Positions 21,215-32,904 of a stretch of DNA of 64,000 nt are shown here, piece by piece. The notes below the pieces were generated by a model, which worked only from the letters and a program-made list of their open reading frames with translations, searched no databases and was not told the origin of the DNA. The translations under genes and the position numbers were made by a program. The stretch spans positions 4,588,001 to 4,652,000 of the forward strand of contig JAULSR010000002.1 in NCBI GenBank assembly GCA_030512295.1, given 5' to 3'. Positions within the stretch are counted from its first letter, which is position 1; each line of letters starts with the position of its first letter. The stretch comes from Bombardia bombarda. Taxonomy: Eukaryota > Ascomycota > Sordariomycetes > Sordariales > Lasiosphaeriaceae.

Positions 21215-24049
21215 GCCTTCCTGTGGGGTAGGGACTGAAGGAGGTGATGTGGGGACCAGCTGAAGACTGACTGACAGGTGGATCTTTCAAGCATCCGAAG
21301 CGAAGACAGCGAGGTTATGAGTTTGTTTGGGCTTGGCATTCCTCCCTCTTTCTGAGTAGGGCCCCATTTTAATTTGGATGGCCTCTTCACCACGCAACCG
21401 ATGTAGGTAGGCCTCTCTGGTTTCCGTTTCGGTGAGGCTTTCTTTTCCCGAATTGCGGGGTCCGCATGCTGGATCGCACTCAGCCTCACTTTGGGGGTTG
21501 TTCGTCGGTGATGCTCAGCTGTCGTCGCCAATCCTGGCCAATCGAGTTACACCGTCGCTTATCCTTGCCAGCTTGCACCAAGCCACTTTCACTGTCTTAG
21601 CGGGCGGGGTACGAAGGATTGGTGGACATTGCCGATCGAGTCTCAATACATGAGCATGTACGAAGTAGAATAGGGCTGAGAGCTGATCTCTGATGGGGGG
21701 AAGTTTCAGAGAAAATGACGATGCGCGGCACGTGAAGGGGAACTTTAGGGTTTGCGGGGACGGAAGAAAAAAAAAGTTTGGTCAGGTACGTCAGCCCTCT
21801 TTTCTTGAGGGGATGGATCGACAGTGGAGTGACCCTGTGGTTGGAGGCAGGTCAGGCGCGTGGAAGGCAACGGCGTCCAACAGCGCTAGAGAAATGGTGG
21901 AGAAGCAGGAGGGTCGGGGATGTTGACCGAGTCGAGTGCCTGTCTTTAACAACATGGGAGGCACGTCGACATATTTATCTGCGTCGGTGCAACCACCTGC
22001 AACTTCGGTCCGCCAGGTTTATCTGCATTTATCAACAGGGTCTCTCTTTGGGGTCTATCGGTATCTGTCGTTTGTCTGGCCAGGAATCGGCAAGTCAGGC
22101 CAGAAACAAGCGGAAAGTCCCCCACGCTAAATCGACGCCTTCCCGGAGGTCGGGAAGGGCCCACCCAGCATCTGCACGCAGTGGCAAGCTGCATTTGCTC
22201 CAGAGCTACTGAGCTACTATCACTATCAGCACGCTACCCCTCCCCTCGTAAGACTGGAGAATGGAGGGTCGACTCTGTGAGCCCTGATGGTTCGGGGAAG
22301 CCGCGAGTTTGTGCTGCATGAGCATGCTGCTAGGACTTTCTGGGGAGGGGAGGATTGCTATGCTGGTCACGGCGACGCTGGCGGTCTGACCGGGACCACC
22401 TGGCAGCGTGGTGGTTGGAGGCTGCATGAGCTTCCATGGGGGGGAAACAGAAAAAGCAAAAAGCAAAAAGCAAAAAGCAAAAAGCAAAAAGCAAAAAGCA
22501 AACAACGGCAAGGCGTCTTCTTTGCCTCTGGGTCGAAAAGAAGCACCTCGCGCGCCGCTGCGGGCACCAAGGAACCGTCAGTCCATCGCAGCTTGCAACT
22601 GCCCACCGAGCCCCATGTCGGGCGAAGTGAAAAAGAAGGATGGCGGGGCAGCAAGCCCAAGTCTCCAATCCATCTTAGTTGCGCTTGCGCCCTTCTGGAA
22701 AGGCGTCGCTTGGCTTGCCTGCTAACTGGCGAATGCATCGTCCGTACTCTATCTCTTATCACAGATCGGTCTTATCACGACCAGGCTTTGTTAGGGCGGC
22801 GGAATTTTCGACCTGGTGGGGCGTTCTTGGCCCATGCTTATCGTGCTAACCCCGCAGCCTAAAAAACAGTTACTCGATCCTATCGAGTCAGGTCCAGCAG
22901 TGGCTGTTCTCAACAGCTATCAAGTACCGACGTCAAGAGATTGTTAGTGCAATCACCTCAAACGAATGCTCTTTACACCATACGCCAGATTTCGCTACCA
23001 CTGATACCTTCCATTGTCCTTCACGCGACACGGGAGCTATCTAACCTCAACTCCCCACGCCGCCTCTCCCCAATTCGGACATGTTTTCCCCGCCTCTACG
23101 AAGTATCGCATGCACCACAACCAAGTGCGCCGCCGACATGTTGCAGGTAGGTTGCACTACCGACGATCCCTCACCAACGTCACTCGCTGCGATGCAATTG
23201 GGACCAAGTGACGATAGATCAATTCTGAAGACACAGCCTGGTGCAAAATCAATCGCAAGTCACGGCACCCTTTGAGAGACACAGCTTCGCCACGTGGGCA
23301 ACAACTTATTAGAGCTTCATTTGCAATCCTTCATGGCAGATACAGCGTCGTCTCCAAAATAGACTTGGCTCCATGACTAATGCACACTGCGACGCCAAAA
23401 TGCTGCACTACGGATGCTAGGCGGCCCCATGTATCCGCCCAAGACATACAGGGCCCAAAAACATGCATTCATATCTGGGTAGTAGATATAGATAGCATCA
23501 GCGAACTATTTCGTTGTTGTCACTTCATGGTGTCTTTATTGCTTGGCTGGTGAACGTTCCGCTGTCAGCCAAAATCGGTCAGCTCAATAAAAACGATCTT
23601 ATCTGAGCGGTGGTCAATGTGCGGGATTGGATGTCGGTAGTGCCTCGGGCCAGTCTCCCCCAACATTTCATTCATCTCACTTCATGAGCAACATAGACCG
23701 AGGTGAGTTGATTGCCAGGCTTTGATTCTCAGTCGACTCTAGAGTCCAGACCTTTAGTAAGTACTACTACCTCTGAGTCGTGCCGTGTCGTGTGAAGCCC
23801 TTAACCTCAATCTTTAGCAACAATGGGACAGTCCAATGGCAGCCAAGCATGGACTGGCCTCGACTGCTGTGCTATCGAGATGTCAGGTCCTTTGATAGAC
23901 ACCTGTTATCTCTTCTTTCTCTCCAAGCTTGATCATCATGGTACCTGTGGTTGGATTGATCGATCAACAAAGATCAAAATCGCTCTCTTATCATTATGCG
24001 TTGCGGCTGCGAGACCGGAAAAGAGATAAACCCCCAATCCTATCTTTGC
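21215..24049. other. Long gene-free interval
   Basis: About 2.8 kb upstream of the Zn2Cys6 gene and downstream of the NLR gene. It contains the AAAAAGC repeat at 22451-22499. Several open frames of 60-190 codons cross the repeat or neighbouring GC-rich sequence, but none shows domains or a plausible splice model. The last 1 kb is more AT-rich. Confidence 0.55.
22451..22499. repeat. Heptanucleotide AAAAAGC x7 minisatellite
   Basis: Seven perfect tandem copies of AAAAAGC. Because 7 is not a multiple of 3, the array stays open in several frames and would encode Lys/Ser/Gln-rich (plus) or Phe/Leu/Cys-rich (minus) strings, which explains the overlapping open frames here. Confidence 0.95.
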
Positions 24050-27000
24050 TCATTTTAACGGTTCGAGATGGATCGGACTTCCCAAGTGGGATTTTTCTTT
24101 AGTACTTTTTACAAAGTATATCGCATTAAAATTCTTCTTTGTTGTTGAAAGAGCAAAGCGCCAGCTAGTAGTCATTAACGTATGTTCATTGATTACCACA
24201 GTACCTATGTAAGAACATGCCGGTTCACTTCGTATCTCTCGCGCATTGGATAGAATTAAACCTAAAGATATCTGATCGGCCACCCTTTTTCGAGATTCCG
24301 CGGTACACAAATCGAGAACTCTTTTAAGCCTACCTTGGTCAATAAGAATATCATGCCTTCTGCACAGCTCGATGAAAGCCTTTTTCATCAAACTCTTTAC
24401 ACCGTCAGAACCGAAATTGACTGGCTGAATATCAGCACCCCTTTCTAAAAGCAACTCGGTAATTTCCAGGAGGTTATTAAAGTTACTGGAACTGAAGTCA
24501 ATCCTAGTAAGGTCTTCCAAGAGTTTGATCTGATCCAGCCAAATACTCCACGGAGTCGTCTCCTTCCCCATCACTGTAACCACAACCCTGTTAGGATCGC
24601 TTCCTTGAGTGATAAGCAGCCGGACCATTTCAGCAGAATAAAGAAACCTCTCCGATGCGTCAATCTCAACGGCCGCCCGAGAATCCAGCATAATATCCGG
24701 TCTTAGGGCGTGGCAAAGGATATGCGATAATCCGACGGAATGTGTGCCACCCTCATGTGCCAATTTCGGAAAGTCTGGATGAGTTTTAACGTAGATGGTT
24801 GCGCCTGCTTCAACAGCCACCAGCAGTGATAGAGAACAGCACTTTTGAGCTCGCTCATGCATTATTATGTTCGAAATTCCAACCAGATTATTACTGATCT
24901 TGTTTTCTGGCCAAGCGTCGAGAAATGGCTGGACGTGATCGAATATGATGATGTGGTCCCTTGCCTGGTGGCTGACAGCCTTGCTCCCCCACCAACAACT
25001 TCGGCGAAAGAAGTCGAGCGCCTTTTCGTAGTCTTTAAGGTATATGAGTTGCATGGCGATATGCATGCAGTAGAGCGACAGCGCTGTTTGGGCGCGGAAC
25101 TTACGCCCCGTACTCAGGCATGGGAGTTCAGCCCATACATGCTCGTTGGCGAGGAATTCAAACACCGTTCGATGCATGAAAACCACCCGGGCGTTCGCCA
25201 AAGGATAAAGTACCTTTTTATTCTCCTCGTCGTCCCGTTGCCAAAGGCCGATGTAGGAGAACTTTCCAACTTTAGTCGAGAGCTCCAACAGTCCGCCACA
25301 GCGACTTCTCAGTCGACCTTCAACCTCCAAGCATAGCTCGGCCCGCTCTCGATTTGTTAGACGATTGAAACTTACGGGGTTCGACGAATAATCGTCTACC
25401 AACGCAAGACCGAGAGCCAGAAGACCATGACCCCCTGTTGAGGACCCTCGAGATTCATAATGACAGTAGCAAGTTCTGAGCATCGCCGCGGCCTGTTGTC
25501 TGTGGCGTTTCGGTATTTTCCGGAGCATATATGCAAACATATCCTCAAGCTCGGGGGGTAATAATTCTATGCGACTGGCAAGCTCGGATAAGTGATCATA
25601 GTCCGCGAAGCCGTCGAGAATGGATCTGCAGGCTAGCTTCACCCACAAGAACACACCCGAAGACTTCTCAGCGATTTCGGTCAGCAGCGAGGCCACTTTC
25701 TCCGGGGACCGTGTCATATGCGTCTTCAAAGATGGATGTCCGCCGACCACATCTTCAACGTATGATTGAATATCACCGTGAGTTAAATCTTGTAGTCTTA
25801 GATGTGGCAGCTTGTCGAACGCGGCGACATATGCTGGCTCGGGCCTGCTCGACACGACGATCTTGATATGTTCGTGTTTGGCAAGGTCGAGAAGCAACGA
25901 AATTCCAGCCATGCAGTCTCCCACAAACTCGTCTAGCCCATCGATGAAGAAGCATAGTCGCGGTAGGTGGGAAGATCTTTGAACAATAATTTCGAAAGCG
26001 TGCCGCGTCTCAGCGACAGATGGCAGTCTGATGATTTGTGTCCCGCTCCCAATTTCGCCTGGCTCGGTATCCAGAACCTCCTTCCACATGTGGGGAAGTG
26101 CGTCTTCAATGAGGGACGGAGTATTGGAGAGGATCTGATATAACAGTGTCCTGGAGAGCCCTTCTTGTGTATTTTGCTCTTTTGATCCGAGGTTCGAAAA
26201 GAAGTAATTGCAAATGACATATGGCCCATGAGCCCACTCCCAAAGCAATTCTCCGGTGTGCGGACGCTGGTAGAGATATTTCATGAGAGTGGACTTACCA
26301 CTCCCGGCCTTTCCAGAAACCCAGTAGAGACCAGAGCCTTCACGGAGCCACGCAGACAGATCATGCCACTGGTAGGATTCGGCGCTGTCCGGAGGGTTGA
26401 GCGCCCAGTGAAGAGTCTTTTTGTGAGCGTCTTCTATGCTTTCTCTTCTGTCATCTATCCTTCTGAACCAAAGCGTGTTCAAAATGAGTCTCCGACGTGC
26501 TTGCAGAATGGCTTCCTGAGTTGAATTTGCAATGGCCGGGCGGCGACCGGAAGAAGACTCGAGGACAAGTTTCAAATGGGCGATATCCTCTTTAATATCC
26601 GCAAGGTCAGCACAGGCCAGGGCTGTCGCCGACGTGGAGTCGGTTGTTGCGGGAACGAGTTCGCTGAGCTTTGTCACGAAATGCCCAAGGTCTCCAACGA
26701 GAACCTCAAATTTGTTCCTGTCTCGAATGACCCAGCGTGCCCTCCGGTGAATTGGCAATGCCTTCCCTCGGATGTCGTTTCGCATGCAAAGAGCTTGGAA
26801 ATCACTGATGAACCTTTCCATGCGTTGATGGCTAATTCTATCAGTCGCTTGAAAGATTGAGGTGCTTGATGCAATCGCTGCGTCCGATGGATGACCCTGG
26901 GTATTACTGGGTCGTCTCAGGGAATTAGGCTGTTCCGGACACAAGCCATAGCGCTCTTGAAGGTTACCCGTGTCGGTCATGAGCGAACGGACTGAAGACA

Positions 27001-27256
27001 GTATTCGAGTCACCAGATTCCGAGTATCGATATCGTCGAGACGCTTGTCGTAGTCGGGATTCAGAAGCCTGACGCGATCTGCCCACTGAAGCAAGAGCAT
27101 TTTCTCAATGTCAAACTTGGTGTCGAGGATTTCGTACTGGCGACCCAGATGCCGCGAGTCCGCGACCATGCCGAATAGGTCAATGGTGTCCTTGAACGCC
27201 CCAATGAGCCCCGCCAGACCAACCACGCCGAGGGCGAGCCCGGCAATCTCCGCCAT
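24050..27256 (-). CDS. HeLo-NACHT NLR-like protein (STAND ATPase)
   Basis: A single-exon gene of 1068 aa. The N-terminus (GLALGVVGLAGLIGAFKDTI through about residue 220) matches the HeLo / HET-s prion-inhibition type domain (PF14479), a membrane-targeting cell-death effector in fungal incompatibility. The central NACHT NTPase shows Walker A GKAGSGKS at 315-322, Walker B LCFFIDGLDEF at 434-444 and VVSSRPEP near 467-474. A winged-helix-like region follows (SRIELLPPELEDMFAYMLRKI). The C-terminal ~350 residues contain degenerate ankyrin-like units (VRLLITQGSDPN, ITELLLERGADIQP) rather than regular WD40 or TPR repeats. Such proteins are thought to sense non-self and trigger regulated cell death. 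It is transcribed divergently from the ankyrin-AAA+ gene 1.1 kb away. Confidence 0.9.
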   Translation of the reverse strand: MAEIAGLALGVVGLAGLIGAFKDTIDLFGMVADSRHLGRQYEILDTKFDIEKMLLLQWADRVRLLNPDYDKRLDDIDTRNLVTRILSSVRSLMTDTGNLQERYGLCPEQPNSLRRPSNTQGHPSDAAIASSTSIFQATDRISHQRMERFISDFQALCMRNDIRGKALPIHRRARWVIRDRNKFEVLVGDLGHFVTKLSELVPATTDSTSATALACADLADIKEDIAHLKLVLESSSGRRPAIANSTQEAILQARRRLILNTLWFRRIDDRRESIEDAHKKTLHWALNPPDSAESYQWHDLSAWLREGSGLYWVSGKAGSGKSTLMKYLYQRPHTGELLWEWAHGPYVICNYFFSNLGSKEQNTQEGLSRTLLYQILSNTPSLIEDALPHMWKEVLDTEPGEIGSGTQIIRLPSVAETRHAFEIIVQRSSHLPRLCFFIDGLDEFVGDCMAGISLLLDLAKHEHIKIVVSSRPEPAYVAAFDKLPHLRLQDLTHGDIQSYVEDVVGGHPSLKTHMTRSPEKVASLLTEIAEKSSGVFLWVKLACRSILDGFADYDHLSELASRIELLPPELEDMFAYMLRKIPKRHRQQAAAMLRTCYCHYESRGSSTGGHGLLALGLALVDDYSSNPVSFNRLTNRERAELCLEVEGRLRSRCGGLLELSTKVGKFSYIGLWQRDDEENKKVLYPLANARVVFMHRTVFEFLANEHVWAELPCLSTGRKFRAQTALSLYCMHIAMQLIYLKDYEKALDFFRRSCWWGSKAVSHQARDHIIIFDHVQPFLDAWPENKISNNLVGISNIIMHERAQKCCSLSLLVAVEAGATIYVKTHPDFPKLAHEGGTHSVGLSHILCHALRPDIMLDSRAAVEIDASERFLYSAEMVRLLITQGSDPNRVVVTVMGKETTPWSIWLDQIKLLEDLTRIDFSSSNFNNLLEITELLLERGADIQPVNFGSDGVKSLMKKAFIELCRRHDILIDQGRLKRVLDLCTAESRKRVADQISLGLILSNAREIRSEPACSYIGTVVINEHTLMTTSWRFALSTTKKNFNAIYFVKSTKEKSHLGSPIHLEPLK

Positions 27257-28381
27257 ATCAACTGGATTGTGAAGAAGCTCAACGAATTCTCTAATTAAAA
27301 GACAAACTAGGTAATGGTTTTTCGACTAACTAAACTCGCAAAATTGCGAGGACAATGAGAGTAACGAGTAAAATTTTCATCGAAGCCATGATAAGTCCAT
27401 ATTCCTCCCCAGCTGCGCCACCTCACAGCCCAAATGCATAAATTCCTTATTTCTGTATGGATGCCTGAACATGTAACTACAGGCGCATCATCAAGCCTTT
27501 CAACCCCGCACTGACTTAAGAAATCATGAGGTTGGTGCCCAACGGTCGATTCACCACCATTTAAAGATAATAAATGTGCAAAGGGCTGTGCCAAAACCTG
27601 GAAACAGCTGGGGATTGTAATTGACGTTAGTCTAGACCCCTATAGTAGGGCCATACGTATAGTTTTGGTGGCCTGGCAACGACTGGGTGGCCCCACAACA
27701 CACCAGACACCTCTTTTACCCCCAAGCTTATAAATGTTTTTTTGACGTCAAGTGCCTACTTGGGCGCCTATCCTCCAATTTGTATACCCCGAGGCAGTGT
27801 TTTGTTCAATGCAACTATCCATCCTGCCGTTTTTCTGTCTTGAGCAAGGCATTCTCCAATGTAGCTACTGCACCTAGGAGGCATCCTGTACTCAACCGAG
27901 GGACCCAGTTGGAGCATTGTGCTCCAATCGGACACTGCGCGCTCTATTGCAGGTCTTGGCGATCGGCCTCAATGCCACATTAGTCTACTGTGAGCCCCTC
28001 GAAACCTCTACTGATTTGCTCGTGTGGTGAGATAACACACTGTGACTTGGCACCATGGTTTGCTACATGCAGATATCACGGACCTTTACTTGGCCGAACA
28101 AAAGCTATGTCTGAGCTTGACGGGAAATGACGGCAACTTACAGGTTATCACAAATGACTGGGAGCGGATACTGGCTTTTGGAATCATTGAGAACTTGAGG
28201 CCGGCAGCCAACAGCCAACAGAGATCCTGGTGGTTATTCGGATAATGCCCTGTTGAACAGTTGATGCAAATATGTCTTTAAGTCCAGAGACGCTTGCTCT
28301 TTCGTATGTTTCCGCAACAGATTTCTCGTTCTTCCAACGCCATTTATTGCACCCAATCAACCGTCAAACCCTCAACTCAAG
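27257..28381. promoter_or_regulatory. Shared divergent promoter region of NLR and ankyrin-AAA+ genes
   Basis: 1.1 kb between two divergent start codons (27256 minus, 28382 plus). It has no coding content with family resemblance. If the two genes are co-regulated, the control elements should be here. Confidence 0.5.
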
Positions 28382-30529
28382 ATGCAGCCCAAGGTCCCCT
28401 CCCGAGAGGTGATGCAGATTCTCAGCTGCACCAAATCAGAAGCCCTCAAACTACTGAAGGAGAACAACAACAGCATCTCAGAAGCGTTCCAGGCTGCCCG
28501 GAAATGGGGTCAGCAGACAACAAAAGGGTGGGACTTTAAGCTACCCCGAGTAGCCATCCCCGAAGCGCTGATACTTGGTATTCCAAGCGATTCTTGGGGA
28601 TATAACAATGATGATAGGAACGACTTCTCCCTGGAAGACCTGATCGGCGCCATCCAGGGTGGCGAGACCTATGAAAGAGTTCGCGAATACTTGACCCATC
28701 ATCACCAGCATCTCGGAGCTAGCTTAGCAGAGAGTATCAACGGCATGGTGGAAAGTTTCCCTGCCTTCTTCTTCGTCGTCGAGACCCGCAATGCTGAGTT
28801 GGTCCGAACTTGGGCAGGCTTTGGCGGAGACGTCAACGTCACTTACGGCTCCTTGAAGGTCCCGCTTTTGGCGTTTGCAATCTCGCTCAGTACCTCATAT
28901 GCCAAAGACACGACAATGATGGTCAAGACATTGCTCAGCCTGGGGGCGTCCGTCGACGGGATCCCAAAGGCCTTCTACACGCCGCTGGATCGTGACCTTC
29001 CGCAAGATGGGCCAACCGACGAAGAGCTCACCGATCTTGAAGACACAGACAAGCAATGGTGTACCCCTCTGGCGCGGAAGCTCATCACGACAGCTTTGAA
29101 TATGAGTTTCACTCAGCGATATGTCCTCTATTTGGCTGCCCATCTCGAGAAGGTCTCTGGTGCCAGCAGGCAGGTGGCTCGGTTGCACAAGGCCACTGAT
29201 TTGCTTGGGATTCATTACTTCCTCATTGGACAGGTCATGGCTTCCAAGTTCTTGGTCAGGAGGCTTATAGCGTAAGCGTCCATATTTTTTTGTACCACAC
29301 AGCAGCACTATTATAGAAGAGCGACTGACTCGGTTGATTAAGAGAACTTGCAATGCCAAGAGACAGACCCTTGATCTTTCTTTTTGCTGGGCCAAGCGGT
29401 CATGGCAAGACTGAATTGGCACGCAACCTCGGGAAGCTAATCTCTCTGGACCTGCACATGGTGGATTGCACAAGCATCAACACCGAACATGACATGTTTG
29501 GCCCAAGGGCGCCATATTATGGCTCGGGGGACGGATCCCCTCTTAACAACTTCATCGTTCAGCATAGTGGCAGACGATGCATTGTGTTTCTCGACGAGTT
29601 TGAGAAGACCAAAAATGATGTTCGACAGACGTTGCTCATTCCTTTCCAGAGCGGTGAGTTTACATCCCGACAAATTTCTATGTCAAGAGACATTAGCTGA
29701 CTTTTCAAATTTCCCCCTCAATCACTAAAGGAGAGTATCAAGATCGCAGAGACCTCAGAACCGTAGACTTTTCGAAGTCGATATGGATCCTCGCCACAAA
29801 CGCTTTCGACCAGACAATCCACAGCTTCTGCAAAAGGCATGAAACTGTTCTCTTCGACTGCTACGGCTCCACCAAGAGCATGAACGAAGCGGAGAAATTA
29901 GTGCAGAAGCTTTCTGGAATGATTAAGGAGGAGTGCATATGGAAATTCACTGTAAGACCATACAGTCCAATCCCTTCCCTCCCCCCTCTTCTCCATCCCC
30001 CCCCCCCTTTTCCCCCTCTGTCCACTGACTACTGCCACCATGCTAGGCCCCCATGGCTGGCCGAATCAAATCCTTCCTCCCCTTCCTGACCTTCTCCCCC
30101 TGCGAGCAAGCCGCTGTGGCAGACAAGTACCTGTCTGAGTTTGGTAAGGACGCTACCAAGCCGCTCAAGATCTCTGACAACCCAGCCACGGCGCGCATGT
30201 TCGGCAACGTTGACGTTCAGCTGCGGCGCGGCTACTCGGTATGCAAGGCCCTGGCTGCCAACGGCGGGTACGTGCGCGAGCTCGGCGCGCGCAGCATCAT
30301 CAACGCGGTCGACTGCAAGGTCGGGCAGCCGGTCATCAACAGTTATCTTGACAGCAGGGAGGAGATTGTGGAGGGGGGGTCGATGGGGAGGTTTGTGGTG
30401 GGGGTGTGTGAGGATAGTATGGATGTGGAGGATGAGGTTGTGGTTTCGCAGGTTTCGGGGGAGGATGGGGAGGATGGGCCGGTTGCAGGGGTAGGGGAGA
30501 AGAGTGGCGGCCATGAGGCCTCGAGGTAG
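28382..30529 (+). CDS. UBA-like / ankyrin / AAA+ (ClpB-like) ATPase
   Basis: Four exons: 28382-29271, 29343-29653, 29731-29951 and 30047-30529; 634 aa. The first ~45 residues (VMQILSCTKSEALKLLKENN...) resemble a UBA/CUE-type three-helix bundle. Residues about 130-240 contain ankyrin-like units (AELVRTWAGFGGDVNVTYG, VKTLLSLGASVDG). The second half is an AAA_2-type ATPase like the second module of ClpB or torsin: Walker A GPSGHGKT at 313-320, Walker B IVFLDEFEK near 377-385, sensor 1 Asn in WILATN (424) and sensor 2 Arg in LGAR (556). It has one AAA module only and no Clp N-domain. The last ~50 residues are acidic. It probably remodels protein complexes in the cytosol; partners are unknown. The neighbour on the other side of the promoter is an NLR. 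Confidence 0.85.
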
Positions 30530-31242
30530 GATTTTGTGAAGGTGGGTTGATGATTACCTATGAGGTGGGAGGATTGTGTGAAGGTTTCTATATGAGTAAA
30601 GGGGCAAATTGCAGTAAAGCAAAAGAATGAGATAATCCACATGTGTATCCTGCCATTGAAGAGCCTCAGTCTGTCATTAGAAATACAATGCCGAACATCT
30701 ATGATGTCAATTACACACCCCGCGACAGCAGATAGTGTCCCCCATCACATCCAATTGGTGTCAAATTCACAAGTAACCCCCCCAGTGGCTCAGCAAGGTA
30801 TGGTGGTATCAAATGAATAGCACATACATGTTAACGCAAGGTGCGGTGGTACAGCAGTTAAGCCGAATACTACCCCCTTGACGATGCGCACAAATGAACC
30901 GACCAGATCGTCCGGTGGAGGGGATGATCATCCTAAGACCTTCCCAGAAACCAGGGATTCATGAACATCGGTAAACTAGCTCAATCTTTCTCTTTCTGGC
31001 CAATTGGCATGTGACATTTGTCTGCTGAAACACCACGCTCATGTTACATTGGACTTGAACAATCTCTCTGACATCTCCAGTCTTGAACCGTCTTACTTGT
31101 ACTGTCCTACTATCGGCGCAAATAGTATGCACCGATTAAGTACATGTACACTCTTTATCTTCAACGATCGAACATGTACAGTACCCAAATTCAAAGCCCA
31201 AAGCGGCCTCCATGCTCACGAATCACATCCCCGAAGAACCAT
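30530..31242. other. Intergenic between convergent genes
   Basis: About 710 bp between the 3' ends of the ankyrin-AAA+ gene (plus) and the GH43 gene (minus). Nothing beyond untranslated flanks is seen. Confidence 0.65.
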
Positions 31243-32904
31243 TCACACGAGCTGCATAGCAAAGCTCTTGACCACCACCTCCCCACCCAGCGCCTTGGTC
31301 CCAAAATTAAACACCCCATACCTATACCCAGTAAAGTACCTCCACGAGTTGCTCAACGCAAACGGCGACCCCAGCGCAGTGAACCGCGTGCCGTCCGCGC
31401 TATACGAGAACGTCGCAGTCCGCTCCTGCGTCAGCCCAAACGCCGGCGTGACGTCGGCCTGTATGCGCAGCCAAATATCCCCACTACCATTGTCCACCGT
31501 CGGCCCGCGTGTGGCCACGGTGCCCTTTGCCGCCGTCGCCCACGTGCCCTCGGCCATAGTCAAGCCGTTGACTACGACAATCGCCGCTGTATTTCTGTCT
31601 CTATGAACGCCGATATACGCCGAGCGATCCCTGAACAAAATAGCCCCTGCTCGGTCACCGTCCTGCATCTTGGCGACGTTAATGCGGAACGTGCCTGTCG
31701 ACTTGGGGCCAATGATGCGGTGCGTCAGGGTGTTGCGCGCGTCGAAGAGGTCTGTCGTCACGCTGGCGGTCTGCAGCACGAGGCCGCCGCCGGGGAGGAG
31801 CATGAATTTGGACTTGTCTGGGTTGTGGTTCCACTCCCACTCGTGGCTCAGCTGTGCGCTCTTGAACTCATCTGTCCCGAGAGGTGAAGTCACAGTTCTG
31901 TTACTCTGGATCGGGACGGGATATGTGCTGCCCCAGCGCCCATTGTCAGTCACAACCTGGGGCCAGCCGTCAGCGGTCCACGTCAACGGGGCAACCACGG
32001 GGATGCGTCCGCCAGGGTACGCGTCCATAAACGCCACGTAGTACCACTTGTTGTCCGGTGTGCTGACGATGCCGCCCTGGTGGGAGTAGCCGGCGCTGGC
32101 CAGGGGCCCGCTGATGCGCGAGACCAGGCTGCGGCTCTCGTACGGGCCGAACGGGCTCTTGGACTTGAGCACGTACTCGGAGTCGGCCGGCTTGGTGACT
32201 AGGATGTAGTAGGTGCCGTTGATCTTGTACATGCGCGAGCCCTCGATGGTCTCCCCGCTGCTGGGGGCGTAGACCTGCTGCGACTTGACCTGGGTCAGGC
32301 CATCGGGCGAGAGTTGAGCGACTTGGATTCGCGGGTTCCCATACGCGACGTACATGGTGTCGTCATCGTCGATGAGGAGCCCGCAGTCGTAGTAGCACGT
32401 GTTGATGGGCGGATGGCTCGACCATGTCCAGTTTGCAACCTCGCCCTTGTTCTTGGCGGCGCTCGTGCCTGGGGCGGTCCAGATGTACGTCTTGTTGCTC
32501 TCGACACAGCCGATCCAGTAGAACATGTCGTTTGATGCTCGATATCGGAGGCTGCTCGCCCAGATGCCCTTTACGTAGCCTCTTCCGCTGCCATTGAGGT
32601 TGTACTTGGCGCCAAAGTTGAGCTCGGGGACGCTGTGCGAGACGGGCTCCCAGTTGACGAGATCGTACGACTTGAGCACCGGGGCGCCAGGCGAGTAGGC
32701 GAATGTCGAGGATGAATAGTAGAAGACATCGCCAACGCGAAAGACGTCGAGGTCTGGGTGGTCTTCCCAGAGTACTGGGTTGGAAAAGGTGGTAGCAGCC
32801 CTGGGGATGACATTAGGATCGGATGCAAGATCTGGAGCTGCAAATGCCACTGAAATCAAATAGCCGACGAGCAGCGCTGCATGCTTCATGTTGAACATCG
32901 TCAT
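31243..32904 (-). CDS. Secreted GH43 glycosidase (beta-xylosidase / arabinosidase type)
   Basis: A single exon of 553 aa. A signal peptide (MKHAALLVGYLISVAFA; the Met at residue 6 or 1 may start) precedes a five-bladed beta-propeller of family 43. The start SNPVLWEDHPDLDVFRVGD carries the Asp base. TCYYDCGLLIDDDDTMYVAYG holds the pKa-modulating Asp, and ETIEGSRMYKINGTYYI the Glu acid. After about residue 330 comes a beta-sandwich (GH43_C2 or DUF1349-like), ending VFNFGTKALGGEVVVKSF. These enzymes release xylose or arabinose from hemicellulose side chains or oligosaccharides. A TATA-like element lies about 75 bp upstream. The exact specificity is open. Confidence 0.92.
   Translation of the reverse strand: MTMFNMKHAALLVGYLISVAFAAPDLASDPNVIPRAATTFSNPVLWEDHPDLDVFRVGDVFYYSSSTFAYSPGAPVLKSYDLVNWEPVSHSVPELNFGAKYNLNGSGRGYVKGIWASSLRYRASNDMFYWIGCVESNKTYIWTAPGTSAAKNKGEVANWTWSSHPPINTCYYDCGLLIDDDDTMYVAYGNPRIQVAQLSPDGLTQVKSQQVYAPSSGETIEGSRMYKINGTYYILVTKPADSEYVLKSKSPFGPYESRSLVSRISGPLASAGYSHQGGIVSTPDNKWYYVAFMDAYPGGRIPVVAPLTWTADGWPQVVTDNGRWGSTYPVPIQSNRTVTSPLGTDEFKSAQLSHEWEWNHNPDKSKFMLLPGGGLVLQTASVTTDLFDARNTLTHRIIGPKSTGTFRINVAKMQDGDRAGAILFRDRSAYIGVHRDRNTAAIVVVNGLTMAEGTWATAAKGTVATRGPTVDNGSGDIWLRIQADVTPAFGLTQERTATFSYSADGTRFTALGSPFALSNSWRYFTGYRYGVFNFGTKALGGEVVVKSFAMQLV

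Noticed and set aside
22206..22862. Several overlapping frames rich in Lys/Gln/Ser or Phe/Leu/Cys
   Set aside because: They are produced by the 7-bp AAAAAGC repeat, which is open in several frames.
31004..31887. Plus-strand frames of 200-247 codons
   Set aside because: They overlap the 3' part of GH43 on the opposite strand and lack any domain.
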